A stretch of 64,000 bases of DNA from Pseudogemmobacter lacusdianii (lineage in GTDB: Bacteria; Pseudomonadota; Alphaproteobacteria; Rhodobacterales; Rhodobacteraceae). Shown here piece after piece: positions 8,863 to 18,470 of this stretch. Every line of letters begins with the position of its first letter. Within the stretch, counting starts at the first letter, position 1. The DNA lies in the NCBI RefSeq assembly GCF_030848395.1, contig NZ_JAVDBT010000009.1:1-64000 (forward strand), read 5' to 3'. The translations under genes were made by a program, and so were the position numbers. Below the pieces are notes generated by a model that did no database searches, was not told the origin of the DNA, and saw only the letters and a program-made list of their open reading frames with translations.

Positions 8863-10635
8863 TTAGAAGGCTTCGGCGTCCAATGCCATGACGGTATCAG
8901 CGCCGCTTTCGATCCGCGCCAGATGCGCACCGCAAAGCGGCAATTGGCGCGCCATATAGAACCGGCCGGTGGCGACTTTGGTCTCGAGATAGGACTTGTC
9001 GCCGCGGCCTTCATCCAAGCAAACCAGTGCGGCTTTGGCCATGCGGGTCCACATCAGGCCAAGGCAGACATGGCCCATGAGATGCATGAAGTCATAAGAG
9101 CCGGCCAGCGCTGCATTGGGGTTTTTCATGCCGTTTTGCATGAAGAACATGCCGGCGGCCTGCATCTGCTTGGAGGCGGTCTTGAGCGGCTCGACAAAGG
9201 CTGTCATGCGCGCGTCGCCGTCATGGGCTTTGCATTCGGCCTTCACCATCTCGAAGAAGGCCATCACATGCTTGCCGCCATCGGAGGCGAGTTTGCGGCC
9301 CACGAGGTCCAAAGCCTGCACGCCATTGGCGCCTTCATAGATCTGGGCAATGCGGGCGTCGCGGGCAAATTGCGACATGCCTTGCTCTTCGATATAGCCG
9401 TGGCCGCCGTAGATTTGCTGGGCGTTCACCGCCGTCTCAAAGCCCTTGTCGGTCTGGAAGCCTTTGATCACCGGGGTCAAAAGCCCGATCAGACCATCGG
9501 CGTCTTTGTCGCCATTATGGGCAGCGTCGATCAAGGAGGCGCCCCAGAAGGTCAGCGCGCGCGCACCTTCGACGAAGCTTTTCTGCTCCATCAGGTTGCG
9601 GCGGATGTCGGGGTGGACGATCAGCGGATCGGCGGGGCCGGTGGGGTTCTTGGCCCCGGTGACATCGCGGCCTTGCAGACGGTCTTTGGCGTAAATCACC
9701 GCATTCTGATAGGCGGCTTCGGCCACGGCATAGCCTTGCAGGCCCACACCCAGACGCGCTTCGTTCATCATGGTGAACATGGCGCGCATGCCTTTGTGCA
9801 GGTCTCCGAGCAGCCAGCCGGTGGCGCCGTCATAATTCATCACGCAGGTGGCATTGCCGTGAATGCCCATCTTCTCTTCGATCTTGCCAACCGAGACCGC
9901 GTTGCGCGCGCCAAGCGAGCCGTCGTCATTCACCATGACTTTCGGCACGATGAAGAGCGAGATGCCCTTGGTGCCTTCGCCGCCACCGGGGGCTTTGGCG
10001 AGCACGAGATGGATGATGTTTTCCGCCAGATCATGGTCGCCGGCCGAGATGAAGATCTTTTGGCCGGTGATCTTATAGCTGCCGTCGTCCTGCGGCTCGG
10101 CCTTGGTGCGCATCAGGCCAAGGTCCGTGCCGCAATGCGGCTCGGTCAGGTTCATCGTGCCGGTCCAGTCGCAGGTGACCATTTTCGGCAGATATTTGGC
10201 CTTTTGCTCGGCCGTGCCATGGGCATGGATCGCCGAATAGGCGCCGTGGGTCAGGCCTTGATACATGTTGAAGGCCATATTGGCCGAGACGAAGATCTCA
10301 CCCACCGCCGATTGCATCAGATACGGCAGGCCTTGGCCGCCATAGTCTGGGTCGCAATCCAAAGCGGTCCAGCCGCCCTCTTTCATCGCATCAAAGGCGG
10401 CTTTGAAGCCGGTCGGCGTGCGCACGGTGCCGTTTTCCAACACGCAGCCTTCGCGGTCGCCAACGGCGTTCAGCGGCGCGAGCACATCCGTTGCCAGCTT
10501 GCCCGCCTCTTCCAGCACCGCTGCGGTGAAGGAGGGTTCCAGGTCGCCGTAACCCGGCAAAGCACTGGCGGGGGCTTTCAGCACCTCATGCAGCAGGAAT
10601 TGCATATCGGCGATTGGGGCTTTGTAGCTGGGCAT
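8863..10635 (-). CDS. Acyl-CoA dehydrogenase (DmdC/FadE-like, 590 aa)
   Basis: FAD-dependent oxidation of acyl-CoA to enoyl-CoA, step one of beta-oxidation. The length, the N-terminal extension and the C-terminal extra domain ([12 protein letters not shown] onwards) fit the roughly 590-residue subgroup that includes 3-methylmercaptopropionyl-CoA dehydrogenase DmdC, not the short 380-residue type. FAD and substrate motifs are visible: [16 protein letters not shown] and [10 protein letters not shown]. The catalytic base Glu is expected in [18 protein letters not shown]. The next gene upstream is a MerR regulator. Substrate chain length, or whether it acts on DMSP products, cannot be read from sequence. 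Confidence 0.9.
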   Translation of the reverse strand: MPSYKAPIADMQFLLHEVLKAPASALPGYGDLEPSFTAAVLEEAGKLATDVLAPLNAVGDREGCVLENGTVRTPTGFKAAFDAMKEGGWTALDCDPDYGGQGLPYLMQSAVGEIFVSANMAFNMYQGLTHGAYSAIHAHGTAEQKAKYLPKMVTCDWTGTMNLTEPHCGTDLGLMRTKAEPQDDGSYKITGQKIFISAGDHDLAENIIHLVLAKAPGGGEGTKGISLFIVPKVMVNDDGSLGARNAVSVGKIEEKMGIHGNATCVMNYDGATGWLLGDLHKGMRAMFTMMNEARLGVGLQGYAVAEAAYQNAVIYAKDRLQGRDVTGAKNPTGPADPLIVHPDIRRNLMEQKSFVEGARALTFWGASLIDAAHNGDKDADGLIGLLTPVIKGFQTDKGFETAVNAQQIYGGHGYIEEQGMSQFARDARIAQIYEGANGVQALDLVGRKLASDGGKHVMAFFEMVKAECKAHDGDARMTAFVEPLKTASKQMQAAGMFFMQNGMKNPNAALAGSYDFMHLMGHVCLGLMWTRMAKAALVCLDEGRGDKSYLETKVATGRFYMARQLPLCGAHLARIESGADTVMALDAEAF

Positions 10636-10708
10636 CGGTCTCTCCCTCCGGTGGTCTTATTGGAACCCCGGCGCGGCAGAACAACCGCGCCGGTCGTTGC
10701 TGCAATCT

Positions 10709-11119
10709 CTACTCAGCGGCCTTGGCCACGGCGGCCAGAAGGGGCGTGCTGGCCTCAAGCTCGCGCTGTAATTCGTCGATGGCAATGTCGAGTTCGGCCC
10801 GCTGGGCGCGCATCGCCTCAAGCCGTTCCTGCGCCAAGATCCAAGTGCGTTGCAGCTGCACCACATTGCCACTTTCGCGGTCGTAAAGATCCAGCGTTTG
10901 GCGGATGTCTTCGAGGCTGAAGCCAAAGCGTTTGCCGCGCAGGATCAGCGCCAGACGGGCGCGGTCCCGGCGGGTGTAAAGCCGCCGCGTGCCTTGGCGA
11001 ATTGGCATAAGCAGTTCTTTTGCTTCGTAAAATCGCAACGTGCGTGGCGTTACATCATAGGCATCACACATCTCGCGGATGGTCATGACGTCTTGATGGG
11101 AGGGATCCTTAAAGGTCAT
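10709..11119 (-). CDS. MerR family transcriptional regulator 1
   Basis: A 136-residue regulator. The N-terminal winged helix-turn-helix (MTIREMCDAYDVTPRTLRFYEAKELL) is followed by the wing RQGTRRLYTRRDRARL and a long dimerisation helix. No cysteine metal site is present at the C-terminus, so it is not a metal sensor of the MerR/CueR kind. Related regulators in Rhodobacterales (LiuR-like) control acyl-CoA and branched-chain catabolism, which fits its place immediately upstream of the acyl-CoA dehydrogenase. A perfect 8+9+8 dyad lies 70-95 nt before its start. Confidence 0.88.
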   Translation of the reverse strand: MTFKDPSHQDVMTIREMCDAYDVTPRTLRFYEAKELLMPIRQGTRRLYTRRDRARLALILRGKRFGFSLEDIRQTLDLYDRESGNVVQLQRTWILAQERLEAMRAQRAELDIAIDELQRELEASTPLLAAVAKAAE

Positions 11120-11188
11120 CTCGGTCTCGCTTCAGCTCAACTCGTAAAAGGCGCAGGTGGGGTTTGATGGCCCGAATACTAGCGTGCT

Positions 11189-11213
11189 TGACGTTAAGGT
11201 AAGCGTAACGTCA
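11189..11213. promoter_or_regulatory. Candidate MerR operator
   Basis: TGACGTTA, 9 nt spacer, TAACGTCA: perfect 8-bp arms in the region upstream of the first MerR gene. The half-site GTTA/TAAC and the dyad size fit a MerR-type operator between -35 and -10 boxes. Autoregulation and control of the downstream dehydrogenase are inferred. Confidence 0.6.
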
Positions 11214-11382
11214 CGTCACGCGGGCCGGGAACGCAGGGTCGCTTTGACGCAAAGCACCGCGCGGTGAGGGGACTGCGCGGTGAGGGCCGCCCGGTCAAGG
11301 CTGTGCTGCGCGCAGCACGCATGCGCCCAGTCCCGCCGAGGCGGGTGGCAGGGCCGCAATCAAGGGTTGCACGTCTAAAGTG

Positions 11383-11763
11383 TTATTCTGGCAAGCGGGC
11401 CATTTCGGCCACGGCCGTAGCACGCAGAGCTTTAAGGTCGGCAATGCTGACATCAAGCTCAGCCCGCTGACGCTCCAACTCGACCAATTGGCGGTCGGCC
11501 AGCACCAGCCATTCATCCAGCTGATGCTTCTCGCCCGCTTGGCCATAGACGAGGAGCCATTGCCGAATCTCTTCAAGGCTGAAGCCGAAGCGGCGGCCCC
11601 GCAAAATCAGCTTCATCCGGGCCACTTCGCGCGGGCCATAGAAGCGCGAGCGGCCCTCTTTTTCAGGAGAGAGCAGCTCAATATACTCGTAATAACGCAA
11701 GGTGCGCGGCGTTACGTCAAATTTGGCGCACATTTCTTTGAAGGTCAGCCGTTCGGTTGTCAT
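11383..11763 (-). CDS. MerR family transcriptional regulator 2
   Basis: A 126-residue paralogue of the neighbouring MerR gene: LTFKEMCAKFDVTPRTLRYYEYIELL, wing EGRSRFYGPREVARMKLILRGRRFGFSLEEIRQW and a coiled dimer helix. LILRG(K/R)RFGFSLE(D/E)IRQ is nearly identical in both, pointing to duplication. The 260 nt between the two genes hold the first gene's promoter. It has no cysteine-based metal site. The target is probably itself and fatty-acid or thioesterase genes nearby (inference). Confidence 0.88.
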   Translation of the reverse strand: MTTERLTFKEMCAKFDVTPRTLRYYEYIELLSPEKEGRSRFYGPREVARMKLILRGRRFGFSLEEIRQWLLVYGQAGEKHQLDEWLVLADRQLVELERQRAELDVSIADLKALRATAVAEMARLPE

Positions 11764-11836
11764 TCAATCCTGCCACTCACCAGAGCCAACGTTCCCCGAA
11801 AGTTAAGCACCCGCGAGGGCAATCTCAACCGCTTTA

Positions 11837-11849
11837 CGCTAAGTTAGCG
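11837..11849. promoter_or_regulatory. Candidate operator between MerR 2 and thioesterase genes
   Basis: CGCTAA-G-TTAGCG is a perfect 13-bp palindrome in the divergent region between the second MerR gene (minus) and the first thioesterase (plus). The halves TTAG/CTAA differ from the site upstream of MerR 1. It could serve both divergent units. Confidence 0.45.
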
Positions 11850-11941
11850 GCGCAATGCTGCCTTGCACCAGCCGCAACGGGGTTGCAGAGCGCGCGCGAT
11901 GCGCAAATAACCGAGGCGCATCTGTCAGAAGGGGTTGTGCG

Positions 11942-12367
11942 ATGGCCGGACCGGAGCTGAGTGCCGCGCAGGCGTTCATCATGGCTTTGCCACAGGCGCA
12001 GGCCCTGGGGCTGCAGATCGAGGCGCTGGGCGATGGCCGCGCCGAGATTGTGATGCCGTATCATCCCCAGTTGATTGGCGATCCGGCGACGGGGGTGATC
12101 GCGGGGGGCGCGGTCTCGACATTGATGGACACCGCTTCGGGCGCGGCAGTGATGAGCCATCCGCAGGCCAGTGGTGTCACCGCGACCTTGGATTTGCGGA
12201 TCGATTACATGCGCCCGGCAACGCCCGGTCAGGCGATCCGCGCGCGGGCGGAATGCCATCACGTCACGCGCTCAGTCGCTTTCGTGCGGGTGACGGCGAG
12301 CGATGAGGATGAGGCGCGCCCGGTGGCAATGGCCACAGGCGCCTTCACGGTGGAGGGCAAGAAATGA
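11942..12367 (+). CDS. PaaI-type hotdog thioesterase 1
   Basis: A 141-residue single-hotdog protein. The PaaI/YbgC-like active-site helix is GGAVSTLMDTASGAAV with the expected Asp; LRIDYMRPATPGQAIRARA gives the following strand. Such enzymes hydrolyse acyl- or aryl-CoA thioesters, usually as tetramers. The start follows GAAGGGG by 7 nt and gives the usual length; a frame opening at 11855 would add an unrelated tail. Its stop overlaps the start of a second hotdog gene (ATGA), so the pair is translated together and may form a hetero-oligomer. Confidence 0.87.
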   Translation: MAGPELSAAQAFIMALPQAQALGLQIEALGDGRAEIVMPYHPQLIGDPATGVIAGGAVSTLMDTASGAAVMSHPQASGVTATLDLRIDYMRPATPGQAIRARAECHHVTRSVAFVRVTASDEDEARPVAMATGAFTVEGKK

Positions 12368-12804
12368 GCCACCGGGGCGAGATTTTGAACCAGATGGCGC
12401 AGCGGATTCCCTATCTGCATTTTCTGGGCCTGCGGTTCGAGACGGCGGGAGAGCGGCTGACGGCGGTGCTGCCCTTCTCGCCGATGCTGATCGGCAATCC
12501 GGCGATCCCGGCCTTGCACGGCGGGGTGACGGCGGCATTTTTAGAGACCACGGCGATCGTGGGGCTTCTCTGGACCGGCCTGCCGGAAGGCGAGGCCGTC
12601 GCCCTGCCCGCTTTGCCGAAAACCATTGATCTGACGGTGGATTACCTGCGGCCCGGACTGTCGCGCGACAGCTTTGCCGAAGCGCGGGTGGTTCGGCAGG
12701 GGCGGCGCTATGCCTCGGTGCATGTCGAGGCATGGCAAGACGACCGCAGCCGGCTTTTCGCGCAAGGCACCGGGCATTTCCTGATGCCCGAGGGCGTGCG
12801 CTAA
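12364..12804 (+). CDS. PaaI-type hotdog thioesterase 2
   Basis: A 146-residue hotdog-fold protein, coupled to the previous gene by a 4-nt overlap. The active-site helix reads HGGVTAAFLETTAIVG, with Glu where the first paralogue has Asp, so chemistry or partner role may differ. TVDYLRPGLSRDSFAEARV is the typical central strand. Substrate unknown. The tandem pair is common next to beta-oxidation genes in Rhodobacteraceae as far as I recall; that is not proof of function. Confidence 0.85.
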   Translation: MSHRGEILNQMAQRIPYLHFLGLRFETAGERLTAVLPFSPMLIGNPAIPALHGGVTAAFLETTAIVGLLWTGLPEGEAVALPALPKTIDLTVDYLRPGLSRDSFAEARVVRQGRRYASVHVEAWQDDRSRLFAQGTGHFLMPEGVR

Positions 12805-12857
12805 CGCTTGCGTTTCGGACGCGTCGCGGGAATGATCCGGCCAAAGGGGAGAGAAGA

Positions 12858-13313
12858 ATGCGGAAGTTTCTCGTCGTTCTGGACGACAGCCGCGAATGCC
12901 TGAATGCCATGCGTTACGCGGCTTTGCGGGCGGCCCATACCTCGGCCGGGGTGGTGATCTTGTCGATCATCCCGCCCGAGGAATACCAGCATTGGATGGG
13001 GGTCTCGGATCTGATGCGCGCCGAGGCGCGCGAGCGGATCGAGGCGCATTTTGAGGTTTTTGCCAAATGGATGCGCGACAAGCAGGGGGTGAACCCTGAG
13101 CTTGTGGTGCGTGAGGGCGATCCGGTGACCGAGATTTTGGCGCAGGTGCAAGAAGACCCTTCGATCGGGATTCTGGTCTTGGGCGCTTCGACGGAAAAGC
13201 ACGGGCCGGGGCCTTTGGTCACCGCGATGAGCCGCAACTCGGGCTCTTTGCCGATCCCGATCACGATTGTGCCGGGCGATATTCCCAAAGAGCGGCTGGA
13301 GAAGATCACCTAA
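12858..13313 (+). CDS. Universal stress protein (UspA family)
   Basis: A 151-residue UspA-fold protein starting MRKFLVVLDDSRECLNAMRYAALRAA, with the nucleotide-loop region ILVLGASTEKHGPGPLVTAMSRNSGS near the C-terminus. ATP-binding Usp proteins have G-x2-G-x9-G-(S/T); here the loop is altered but keeps the Gly/Ser, so ATP binding is possible, not certain. GGGAGAG 4 nt before the ATG sets the start. It lies 53 nt after the thioesterase pair and ends 13 nt before a convergent gene. Confidence 0.88.
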   Translation: MRKFLVVLDDSRECLNAMRYAALRAAHTSAGVVILSIIPPEEYQHWMGVSDLMRAEARERIEAHFEVFAKWMRDKQGVNPELVVREGDPVTEILAQVQEDPSIGILVLGASTEKHGPGPLVTAMSRNSGSLPIPITIVPGDIPKERLEKIT

Positions 13314-13326
13314 ACCTGCCGACGGC

Positions 13327-14553
13327 TTAGGCTCTGGGGCCAAGGCTTTCGACAAGCTCGATGAGCTTCGGCAGGCAGATGCGGTTGAGATCATAGCGCT
13401 CTTGCACGGTGCGGCGGGCGGCTGCACGCAGAGGCGCATGGGCCTTGGGGTTGGCCAGCGCCTCGATCAAAGCCGCGTTCCAGCCTTGGACATCGAAGAA
13501 ATCCACCAGCTTGCCGTTGTCGCCATCGCGCAGAACCTCGGCCACCGGGGGGACGTTGGAGCCCACCACCATGCAGCCCGCCGCCATCGCCTCGAGCATC
13601 GACCATGACAAGACGAAGGGATAGGTGAGATAGGCGTGGACCCGCGAGATCTGCAAAGCGGCGGTGAATTGCGGATAGGGCACGCGGCCAAGGAAATGCA
13701 CGCGGGCGGGGTCGATCTGGTCGCGGACCTCGGCCAAGAACTGCTCTTTCCAGTTGCCCGATTTCGGGGCCGGGCCGTAAGAGACCTCATCGCCGCCGAT
13801 GATCACCACCTGCGCATTGGGCCGCGCGGCGAGGACAGCGGGCAATGCGCGCATGAAGATGTGATAGCCGCGATAGGGTTCAAGGTTGCGGTTGACGAAG
13901 GTTAAGACCTCATCCCCGGCGCGGAGGGTCTGGCCGTTGGGCAGGGTCAGTTGCGCCTCTGGGTTGGGCGCCATTGCATCGGTGTCAACGCCGTCGAAGA
14001 TCACATCAATCATCGCGCGCAAAGCGGGTGGATAGGTCGAGGCCTGCCAGAGGGTCGGCGAAAGGCCTTTGTCGGCATGGGCCAAAGCTTGGCCGAGATG
14101 CGCGGTGCGGCCTTGGGCGATCATCACCTGATCGAAATTTGGCGCGCCAAACTCGGGGTCAAAGCCGACATCGGCCCCCCGCCCGCGATAGTAGAACTCG
14201 GCATAGACCAGCAGCTTGGCCTCGGGCCAGACCTCTTTGAGAAAGAGCGTCTCGCCCCAGCCGGAATGGCCAAGGATCACATCCGGCACATAACCCTCGC
14301 GCTGGCGCAGTTGCAGCGCGGCGCGGGCGGTGGTGACGCCGCGGTCGGACATGGTGGTGTAATTCCGCCCGAGCCTTGTGGCGGCGGGGTCGACCTTTTC
14401 GGGGCTGTGCTTGTAGCGCCAGACCGGGATTGGCGAGGATCTGGTGTTGCCGCTGTCCGTCAGCGCGCGACACTCATGGCCGCGCGCCTCAAGCGCGGGG
14501 GCAAGGCGCAGGAATTGGCCGGGGAAGTTTTGGTGAACGAAGAGGATCTTCAT
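13327..14553 (-). CDS. Glycosyltransferase, family 4-like
   Basis: A 408-residue GT-B glycosyltransferase. The N-terminal domain opens MKILFVHQNFPGQFLRLAPALEARGHE. The C-terminal domain carries the donor-binding EX7E-like segment in YPFVLSWSMLEAMAAGCMVVGSNVPP and the VIIGGDE strand. No membrane segment or signal peptide, so it is cytosolic or peripheral. The acceptor is unknown; surface polysaccharide is likely. The chosen ATG has GAGGG upstream. It starts 10 nt after the YejF stop on the same strand, so it may be the last gene of the yej operon, an unusual partner. Confidence 0.85.
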   Translation of the reverse strand: MKILFVHQNFPGQFLRLAPALEARGHECRALTDSGNTRSSPIPVWRYKHSPEKVDPAATRLGRNYTTMSDRGVTTARAALQLRQREGYVPDVILGHSGWGETLFLKEVWPEAKLLVYAEFYYRGRGADVGFDPEFGAPNFDQVMIAQGRTAHLGQALAHADKGLSPTLWQASTYPPALRAMIDVIFDGVDTDAMAPNPEAQLTLPNGQTLRAGDEVLTFVNRNLEPYRGYHIFMRALPAVLAARPNAQVVIIGGDEVSYGPAPKSGNWKEQFLAEVRDQIDPARVHFLGRVPYPQFTAALQISRVHAYLTYPFVLSWSMLEAMAAGCMVVGSNVPPVAEVLRDGDNGKLVDFFDVQGWNAALIEALANPKAHAPLRAAARRTVQERYDLNRICLPKLIELVESLGPRA

Positions 14554-14563
14554 GCCGCGGCCC

Positions 14564-16170
<1,607 letters not shown>

Positions 16171-16174
<4 letters not shown>

Positions 16175-17280
16175 TTGAACGTCTTTCGCGGATCAAAAGC
16201 ATCGCGGACGCCTTCGAAGATGAAGACGATCAGCGTGAGCATGATGGCATAGGTGAAGAAGGCCACGAAGGCGAGCGAGGGCATTTGCAAGTTCTGCTGC
16301 GCTTGCCGCGCCAGTTGGCCAAGCGAGGGGGCCGAGGCGGGTAGGCCGAAGCCCAAGTAATCAAGCCCCGCCAGCGCCGAGATGGTGCCGACGATGATGA
16401 AGGGCAGGAAGGTCAGCGTGGCGACCATCGCATTGGGCAGCACATGGCGGAACATAATCGCGGTATTGCTGACGCCCAAGGCCTTGGCGGCGCGGACATA
16501 TTCGAAATTGCGCGCCCGTAGGAATTCAGCCCGGACAAGGGCGACGAGGCCCGTCCAGCCGAACATCACCATCAAGACCACCATCAGCCCGACCGATCTT
16601 GTGAAGACGGCGGAGAGGATGATGATGACGTAAAGCGAGGGGATCGAGGACCAAATCTCGATCACGCGCTGGAAGATGAGGTCGGTGAGACCACCGAAAT
16701 AGCCTTGGATCGCGCCGGCGATGATGCCGATGACGGAGGAGACCAGCGTGACGACCAAGGCAAAGGTGATCGACAGGCGGAAACCGTAGATCACCCGGGC
16801 CAGAACGTCGCGGCTGGCATCATCGGTGCCGAGCCAGTTTTGCGCGGTGATCGGCCCCGGCGCGACGGTGCCGGTGTTGACGATGGTGGTGTAGCTGTAG
16901 GGAATGGGCGCCCAGAGGATATAGCCTTTGTCGACCGGCTCTCCCAGCACGGTGCCTGTGGAATTGACCTCGGCCAGAATGCCCTCGGGGTCGTCCCAGC
17001 AATCAAGCGCGCCTGCGGACATGATCAGGCATTGCACTTCGGGCAAGGAATATTCGGCTTCGGTCCGCAGATCGCCGCCGAATTTTTGCTCGGGGTAGAA
17101 CTGCAAGAAAGGTGCGTGCCATTCGCCTTGGTAACGCACCGCGAGGGGGCGATCATTGGCCAAAAGCTCGGCGAAAAGTGACAGGCCGTAAAGCAGGCCC
17201 ATCAGGATCAACGACCACATCGCGCGGCGATTGGCTTTGAAATTGCGCCAGCGGCGCTGGTTCAGGGGAGAGAGCGCCAT
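16171..17280 (-). CDS. yejE: Peptide ABC transporter permease (YejE type)
   Basis: A 369-residue inner-membrane permease. One N-terminal transmembrane helix (WSLILMGLLYGLSLFAELL) is followed by a long periplasmic loop (about residues 50-170) and then the BPD_transp_1 core with the EAA loop VRAAKALGVSNTAIMFRHVLPNA. The long loop is characteristic of YejE. GAGAGG 8 nt before the ATG at 17280 decides the start over the GTG at 17283. The gene begins directly after yejB. Confidence 0.92.
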
Positions 17281-17283
17281 CAC

Positions 17284-18447
17284 TTAGCCCTCTCGATTGG
17301 CGAAATCGATGCGGGGATCGACCAGCACATACATCAGGTCCGACAAAAGCCCGATCACGAGGCCCACGAGGCCAAAGGCGAAGAGCGTGCCGAACATCAC
17401 CGGGTAGTCGCGTTCAACCGCGGATTTGAAGGCCAACTGGCCAAGGCCATCCAGCGAGAAGATCGTCTCGATCAAAAGCGAAGAGCCGAAGAAGACGCCC
17501 ATGAAGACCGCCGGGAAGCCAGCGATCACCAGCATCATCGCATTGCGGAAGACATGGCCGTAAAGCACGCGGGTCTCAGAAAGGCCCTTGGCGCGGGCGG
17601 TCAGCACATATTGCTTTTTGATCTCGTCCAAGAAGCTGTTTTTGGTCAGCAAAGTCAGCGTGGCAAAGCCCGAGATCATCTGCGCGGTGACGGGCAGGAT
17701 GATGTGCCAAAGGTAGTCTTTGACCTTGCCGAAGACCGAAAGCTGCGCCCAGTTCTCGGAAGTGAGCCCGCGCAAGGGGAACCATTGGAAATAGCTGCCG
17801 CCGGCAAAGACCACCATCAAAAGGATCGCGAAGAGGAAGGAGGGGATCGAATAGGCGGCGATCACGATGCCGCTGGTCCAAGTGTCAAAGCTGCTGCCGT
17901 CGCGCATCGCCTTGCGGATGCCAAGGGGGATCGAGATCAGATAGGCGAGCAGCGTCGACCACAGGCCAAGCGTGATCGAGACCGGCATTTTCTCAAGGAT
18001 CAGATCCGTCACCGAGATCGAGCGGAAGTAGCTTTGGCCGAAATCGAAGGTCAGATATTTGCCCATCATGATCAGGAAACGCTCGGTCCCCGAGATCATT
18101 TCCTTCTCGCATTGCTCGGACCGCGCCATGACACGGACAGCGGTCGAGCCGGTGTAATCAGGCTCGCAAATGAAGCGGGCAAAGCCGAATTCAACCTCCA
18201 ACTCGGCCAGAAACTCGGGCGGCAGGCCGCGGGCGCCGGAATAGCTGGAGCCGCCGCTGTCTGTGGGCATACCGTCAGAATTGGCGCCTGTCAGGTTGCC
18301 AAGGCTGTCGCCGCCGCCTTCAAGCTGGGCGGCGACCTGTTCGATCGGGCCGCCGGGCACGAATTGCGTGAGGGCAAAGTTGACCAGCATCACCCCGAAC
18401 AGGGTCGGGATGACCAGCAAAAGCCGTCTTAGAATATAGGCGCCCAA
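17284..18447 (-). CDS. yejB: Peptide ABC transporter permease (YejB type)
   Basis: A 387-residue inner-membrane permease starting MGAYILRRLLLVIPTLFGVMLVNF, the standard first helix of Dpp/Opp-type permeases. About six membrane helices are visible, with the EAA loop LTARAKGLSETRVLYGHVFRNA. An insertion of about 50 residues after the first helix (GGGDSLGNLTGANSDGM onward) is rich in Gly and Ser. It pairs with YejE to form the channel. It starts 23 nt after yejA ends. Confidence 0.92.
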   Translation of the reverse strand: MGAYILRRLLLVIPTLFGVMLVNFALTQFVPGGPIEQVAAQLEGGGDSLGNLTGANSDGMPTDSGGSSYSGARGLPPEFLAELEVEFGFARFICEPDYTGSTAVRVMARSEQCEKEMISGTERFLIMMGKYLTFDFGQSYFRSISVTDLILEKMPVSITLGLWSTLLAYLISIPLGIRKAMRDGSSFDTWTSGIVIAAYSIPSFLFAILLMVVFAGGSYFQWFPLRGLTSENWAQLSVFGKVKDYLWHIILPVTAQMISGFATLTLLTKNSFLDEIKKQYVLTARAKGLSETRVLYGHVFRNAMMLVIAGFPAVFMGVFFGSSLLIETIFSLDGLGQLAFKSAVERDYPVMFGTLFAFGLVGLVIGLLSDLMYVLVDPRIDFANREG

Positions 18448-18470
18448 GTATCCTGTCCGCTTTCACTTCG

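Noticed and set aside
8515-10920. Plus-strand open frame of 801 codons opposite the acyl-CoA dehydrogenase
   Set aside because: Antisense to a gene with intact catalytic motifs; typical reversed-frame composition.
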